Source: Mordavella massiliensis
GTDB taxonomy: Bacteria > Bacillota > Clostridia > Lachnospirales > Lachnospiraceae
Length of the DNA: 64,000 nucleotides
Direction of reading: 5' to 3'
NCBI RefSeq assembly: GCF_016901695.1
Contig: NZ_JACJKS010000007.1
Span: 62,001 to 126,000 of the forward strand
The notes below the pieces were generated by a model that worked only from the letters and a program-made list of their open reading frames with translations, had not been told where the DNA came from and made no database searches. The translations under genes and the position numbers were made by a program. Of the stretch, positions 60,556 to 64,000 are shown one piece after another. Within the stretch, counting starts at the first letter, position 1. Each line of letters starts with the position of its first letter.

Positions 60556-62556
60556 TCATCTTTCCTCCAGGACGCGCACGTCCCAGTCATGCAGCCGGAT
60601 CGCATCTCCTTCCCGCAGTTCCTCCCCTGTCAGGACATCCCGCACTCTGGGGTACGGGCAGGAGATCTGCCGCGTCTCCTCACTGTAGTGCAGGAAAAAG
60701 TGCAGGGTGCGCCCGTCCGGCGTCCGTCCGCTCCGCACCGTCACCGGCCACTGCAGCGCGGGAACCGGAATGCCGGCGTCCCCGGCCGCCTGTCTGTATA
60801 TCTCTTTTAAAAACGCTTTGGATGTATAGCATCCCACATAGTAGGCCGCGCCTTTCCCGAAACCATTGCGGGTGACGGCCGCGTACGCCCCCCAGTAGGG
60901 ATGTTCATAGTCCGCCAGGCTCTCCGCACCCTGAGTCCTGAGCAGTTCCATGTAGTACGAGAGCTTCTCCCCCCGCAGGCAGGCCCTGCCCGGCTCAGTA
61001 AATTCGTTGTAGGTCACGCCGAAGCAGTCCGTCAGGCCGTGGGGCAGGGCGTCCGGATACACGCTGGCGCACCCGTCCGCCACAAAGGAGCGGAAAGAGC
61101 TCACCAGCACGCCGCCCCGCTGCGCGAAGGCCCTAAGCCGGCGGATCAGGTCCTCCTGTGCGCAGTAGAGGGCGGGAACTACGATCATGTCGTACCGGTC
61201 CTCCTCCAGGGCGTGGACATCCACCACATCGCACTCCAGGTTCATCTCATAGAGGCTGTCATACATCCAGCGAACCACGTCATTGTAACTTACGTCGCGG
61301 TCAATGGGGAACCACGTAAGGGCGGTGAGGGAGCGGTTGTCCGTGAGCAGGGCAATGCGGTTCTTCTTGACAAGCCCCGCCATCTCCCGGCCGTGCTCCC
61401 GCCACTCCCGGCCGATGACGCCGATCTCCTCGTAGGCCCGGTTTGGCAAAAGGTCGTGGCTCAAGACGCCCCGCCAGTAGGTCTCGTACCCGTTGTGGAT
61501 GGAGTGCCAGTTCCAGAAGAGTTCTCCCAGGGCGCCGCTGGCCAGATGGCTGTAGGCGTGGAGCTTAAGCTGCCCCGGGTAGGGGGTCCAGTACTTGAAA
61601 GCCTGGGCCTGGCTCTCCAGCACCAGGTAGTTATCGTCCTTCAGACAGCGGATGGAGTCGCCCCCGAAGGCGGCCTCCGCCCCGGTCAGCCGGTCCTGGG
61701 TGTGGAAGTAGATATCCGTCCCCGCCAGATCCACGCAGGCGGACGCCTCATAGTGGTTCATGTCCGGCTGCACGCCATAGGACAGGCCGTCCTGGGCGAT
61801 GTCCGCCCCGAACTTCTTCCACTCAAAGTCAAAGTTGTGGGTGATGAACTGGTCCGGGCGGCGGTACTCCTCGATGATCCGCGCCTGCCAGGCCAGAAAC
61901 TCCGCGGCCTGCGTGCGCCTGAAGGCCTCGTACTCACCGGCCAGGCCGCCGTTGATGCAGCCCCGCATATCCGGCAGGTCGTCCCAGTCGTGGATGGAGT
62001 TGCTCCAGAAGGGGAGATAGAAAGCTCTGTTCAGCGCCTCCGTACTCCCGAATTTCTCCTGCAGGTACGCCCGGAAACGCCGCTGCATCTCCTCCCCGTC
62101 GTTGCCGTAGTGCTTCGTCTCATTGTCGATCTGGAAACCGATGACCCGGGGATGCCCCGCCGTGTGCTCCATGAGAGCCCGGATCACCCGCTCCCCGCAG
62201 CGCAGGTAGGTGGGGTTCAGGATGTTGATGAGCTGGCGGTGGCCGTAGAAAGCCCTGCCCTCCTTTGTCGTCACCAGCACATCCGGATCCTTCCGCACGA
62301 GCCAGGCCGGCACCGCGTAGGTGGGCGTGCCCACGATCACCTGCATGCCTGTCTCCTGCGCCTTCGCAAGCACCCGGTCGATGCAGAAAAAGTCGAAGGT
62401 CCCCTCCACAGGTTCCAGCGTGCTCCAGGTGGACTCCGCAATGCGCACCACATTGATCCCGGCCTGTCTCATCATGTCAAAATCTTTGTCTATCCGGTCG
62501 TAAGGCATATATTCCGGGTAATACGCCACGCCCAAAAGCAGTTCCTGTCTGTTCAT
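60556..62556 (-). CDS. GH42 beta-galactosidase family protein
   Basis: A 666-residue protein of normal GH42 length. N-terminal LLLGVAYYPEYMPYDRIDKD, the catalytic acid/base Glu in VIGFQIDNETKHYGNDGE, and the likely nucleophile in NYLVLESQAQAFKYWTPYPG. The trimerisation and C-terminal domains are present. No signal peptide, so cytosolic. The start at 62556 (MNRQELLLG) follows ACAGGAGGACG; an upstream ATG gives an unconserved extension. It is the one full-length gene in the damaged glycan locus. Confidence 0.9.
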   Translation of the reverse strand: MNRQELLLGVAYYPEYMPYDRIDKDFDMMRQAGINVVRIAESTWSTLEPVEGTFDFFCIDRVLAKAQETGMQVIVGTPTYAVPAWLVRKDPDVLVTTKEGRAFYGHRQLINILNPTYLRCGERVIRALMEHTAGHPRVIGFQIDNETKHYGNDGEEMQRRFRAYLQEKFGSTEALNRAFYLPFWSNSIHDWDDLPDMRGCINGGLAGEYEAFRRTQAAEFLAWQARIIEEYRRPDQFITHNFDFEWKKFGADIAQDGLSYGVQPDMNHYEASACVDLAGTDIYFHTQDRLTGAEAAFGGDSIRCLKDDNYLVLESQAQAFKYWTPYPGQLKLHAYSHLASGALGELFWNWHSIHNGYETYWRGVLSHDLLPNRAYEEIGVIGREWREHGREMAGLVKKNRIALLTDNRSLTALTWFPIDRDVSYNDVVRWMYDSLYEMNLECDVVDVHALEEDRYDMIVVPALYCAQEDLIRRLRAFAQRGGVLVSSFRSFVADGCASVYPDALPHGLTDCFGVTYNEFTEPGRACLRGEKLSYYMELLRTQGAESLADYEHPYWGAYAAVTRNGFGKGAAYYVGCYTSKAFLKEIYRQAAGDAGIPVPALQWPVTVRSGRTPDGRTLHFFLHYSEETRQISCPYPRVRDVLTGEELREGDAIRLHDWDVRVLEER

Positions 62557-62630
62557 ACGTCCTCCTGTATACCAGAGGAAGGATGCCGCATAGACGCCAT
62601 CCTTCTTCTGCACTTAAATACTGTTTTATC

Positions 62631-63108
62631 TTATTTGTCCATCCTGTGTTTTCCCTGCTCCAGGTCTGCCACAACCTGGGGATAGTACTTGTCCAGGTTG
62701 AACAGAGCCATGCAGATGACACAGATCACGGATGTGATCACCGGCACCCAGGCAAAGGCGACTGTGATGGAAGTAAGTGCGGACGCGCTCTGTACCTCCA
62801 GCGCAGCGTCAAAGCCGCCGGCGTCCAGGATCCATCCGAGAGCCGCTGTGCCGACGCCGGAGCCTACCTTCATGCAGAAAGAGGAGGCGGCGTTTCCCAT
62901 ACCGGCTGTGCCGTATCCATTATACCACTCTCCGTAGGTGATTGCATCCTGCAGGCAGCCGAACATGGTGGCTCCGCCGCATCCAAATCCGATGCCCTTG
63001 ATGACGGAGGACACGCAGATCAGGGAATAGTTTGTCGTCACGCCGGACAGCACGAAGCCGACTGTCGCGATCACCATTCCGACCATGAACAGGTTTCTCT
63101 TCCCACAT
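62631..63108 (-). pseudogene. GPH-family sugar transporter, C-terminal remnant
   Basis: The last ~155 residues of a GPH/MelB-type symporter: GKRNLFMVGMVIATVGFVLS, FGCGGATMFGCLQDAITYGE, WYNGYGTAGMGNAASSFCMK and the C-terminal helix ALTSITVAFAWVPVITSVIC. The N-terminal ~300 residues are absent. Upstream the DNA continues, in another frame, as a GH5 gene. There is no start codon or ribosome site for this part. Confidence 0.75.
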
Positions 63109-63633
63109 GTCCTCCAGCACCGGCTCATTGATGATCTCGATGCCCCACAGCCCTTTCCTTGTGCCGTAGCGCTGCGCCAGCCGCTCCAGGACGCTGAGCT
63201 CAAACTCTACCTCGTCCGGATCCTGGGACCAGATGCACACGCCGCTCTCGCCGCCATTGTCAAATCCGTTCTGGCTGCCCGGCGCGGTGTGGAGGTCGAT
63301 GAGGATCTGAAGGCCGTACTTCTCCGCCCAGTTGAACGCCTTGTCCAGTTCTTCGATGCATCCGATGAAGGACTCCCTGTCCCCGAAGATGAAGTAGGGA
63401 ACCGGGATGCGGACTGCATTCATCCCGATGGATCTGATCCTTGTAAAGTCCCTCTCCGTGATGTACTCGGCCCTGTGCATCTTCATGCGCGCCTCGTACA
63501 CCTCCTTCGGGAGCTGGAGGGGGAGGTTGTGCTCATCCTCCGCCGTCGTTCCCTCGAACAGTCCGGGACTCATCCACTTCTCCAGGACAAGCCAGTTGCC
63601 AAGATTTACTCCTTTTACCTGCGTGACTTTCAC
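63095..63633 (-). pseudogene. GH5 glycosidase, N-terminal half fused to transporter remnant
   Basis: From GTG 63633: VTQVKGVNLGNWLVLEKWMS, IRSIGMNAVRIPVPYFIF, LQILIDLHTAPGSQNGFDNG and WGIEIINEP with the acid/base Glu, all typical of GH5 exo-glucanase-like enzymes. After EDMWEE (about 63095-63108) the reading frame continues for 60 unrelated residues to 62920, because the DNA there is the GPH transporter read out of frame. The half with the nucleophile is lost. Confidence 0.75.
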
Positions 63634-63744
63634 TTTCCTTTCTTTCTTTTTTTTGAAGTCATTCTTTACTGCTGCTTTCTGACGCCTATTTTATCCCCCG
63701 GCCAGAGGATTTTATATTATTATTCTCGGCATTTTGACACTTTT

Positions 63745-63762
63745 CACGGAAAAACTTCCGTG
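63745..63762 (+). promoter_or_regulatory. Inverted repeat in the divergent region of the glycan locus
   Basis: CACGGAA-AAAC-TTCCGTG, a 7-bp perfect dyad with a 4-base spacer, between the GH5 gene and the divergent gene at 63853. Likely operator for a glycan regulator. Confidence 0.45.
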
Positions 63763-63852
63763 GTATGATAGGAGCATAGCTTACAACCCGGGTCAATCTT
63801 ACATTGCCGGACCTTTTCTCATGCCCGGCCCGGGGAGAAAGGAGAGAAGACG

Positions 63853-64000
63853 ATGAACACTGCCTACCTGATGCGCCACGTATCCTACGGCCTTCACACC
63901 ATTGTAAAAACCTGGCCCCACCCCGTCCGCCCGGGCACCGCCCCCGAGGTCTTCTGCGGGAGGCGGGACCTGCAGGATACTTTCCTGACCGCGGAGATCC
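63853..64000 (+). CDS. Unidentified protein, N-terminal fragment (cut by window edge)
   Basis: Only 49 codons are visible: MNTAYLMRHVSYGLHTIVKT, then a Pro-rich WPHPVRPGTAPEVFCGRRDL. The ATG follows GGAGAGAAGACG. It diverges from the glycan locus, the usual place for its regulator, but the visible part does not identify a family. Confidence 0.5.
   Translation, partial: MNTAYLMRHVSYGLHTIVKTWPHPVRPGTAPEVFCGRRDLQDTFLTAEI

Noticed and set aside
1-64000. CRISPR arrays, insertion sequences, prophage or rRNA operons
   Set aside because: No regularly spaced repeats, transposase genes with inverted ends, phage structural genes or rRNA sequence were seen; the Rpn-like genes are not tied to terminal repeats.

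Overview
This window looks like part of the chromosome of an anaerobic, amino-acid-fermenting Clostridia bacterium. Lachnospiraceae-like gut relatives are the best guess, based on a D-proline reductase (Stickland) cluster, a V-type ATPase, Rpn/PDDEXK_2 family proteins and GPH/GH glycan genes. This is an inference from gene content; no rRNA or marker gene was available.

Region 1 (1-11.4 kb) is proline reduction. It holds the end of an NSS-family sodium symporter, a TauE/SafE-like permease, a YcxB-like protein and a probable non-coding RNA. The prd cluster follows, with prdC, prdA, a small conserved gene, prdB, prdD and prdE on the minus strand. PrdB is read through an in-frame TGA as selenocysteine. 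A tRNA-Sec gene lies just upstream, then divergently prdF (proline racemase) and a TetR regulator. I do not see the sigma-54 activator PrdR.

Region 2 (11.4-21 kb) is a nearly complete selenium toolkit: DUF3343, a TusA-like protein, YedE, a cysteine-desulfurase-like protein, a free-standing copy of the PrdA N-terminal domain, a LysR regulator, SelB, SelA, SelD (itself a selenoprotein) and YedF. The dyad ATAGA-N5-TCTAT occurs exactly four times, once ahead of each of four units: prdF, the csd-yedE unit, the PrdA-N copy and the yedF-selDAB-lysR unit. A tandem array of the same half-site lies upstream of prdC. I read this as the operator of the selenium-linked LysR protein and the main unexpected signal of the window.

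Region 3 (21-42.5 kb) is general metabolism: an rRNA methyltransferase-like gene, a CBM9-like protein, NagB, a purine operon (two adenine-deaminase-family proteins and an AzgA-like permease behind a structured leader), a YdbS/YdbT pair, a sugar operon (Gfo/Idh oxidoreductase, two TIM-barrel isomerases, class II aldolase, PfkB kinase) opposite an AraC regulator, an ECF-sigma/ABC exporter operon and an Rpn-family gene.

Region 4 (42.7-58.5 kb) holds a nine-gene V-type ATPase operon (H-C-I-K-F-E-A-B-D) and an apparent operon of AraC, SufC, SufB/D, ThiM, ThiE, a HAD phosphatase and ThiD. A YczE-like membrane protein and a YfcE-like phosphodiesterase follow.

Region 5 (58.5-64 kb) is decaying. It has a nonsense-interrupted gene, then a glycan locus in which GH43, GH30, GH5 and a GPH transporter have each lost internal or terminal parts, while a GH42 beta-galactosidase remains full length. 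Either repeated deletion or an assembly collapse would explain this.
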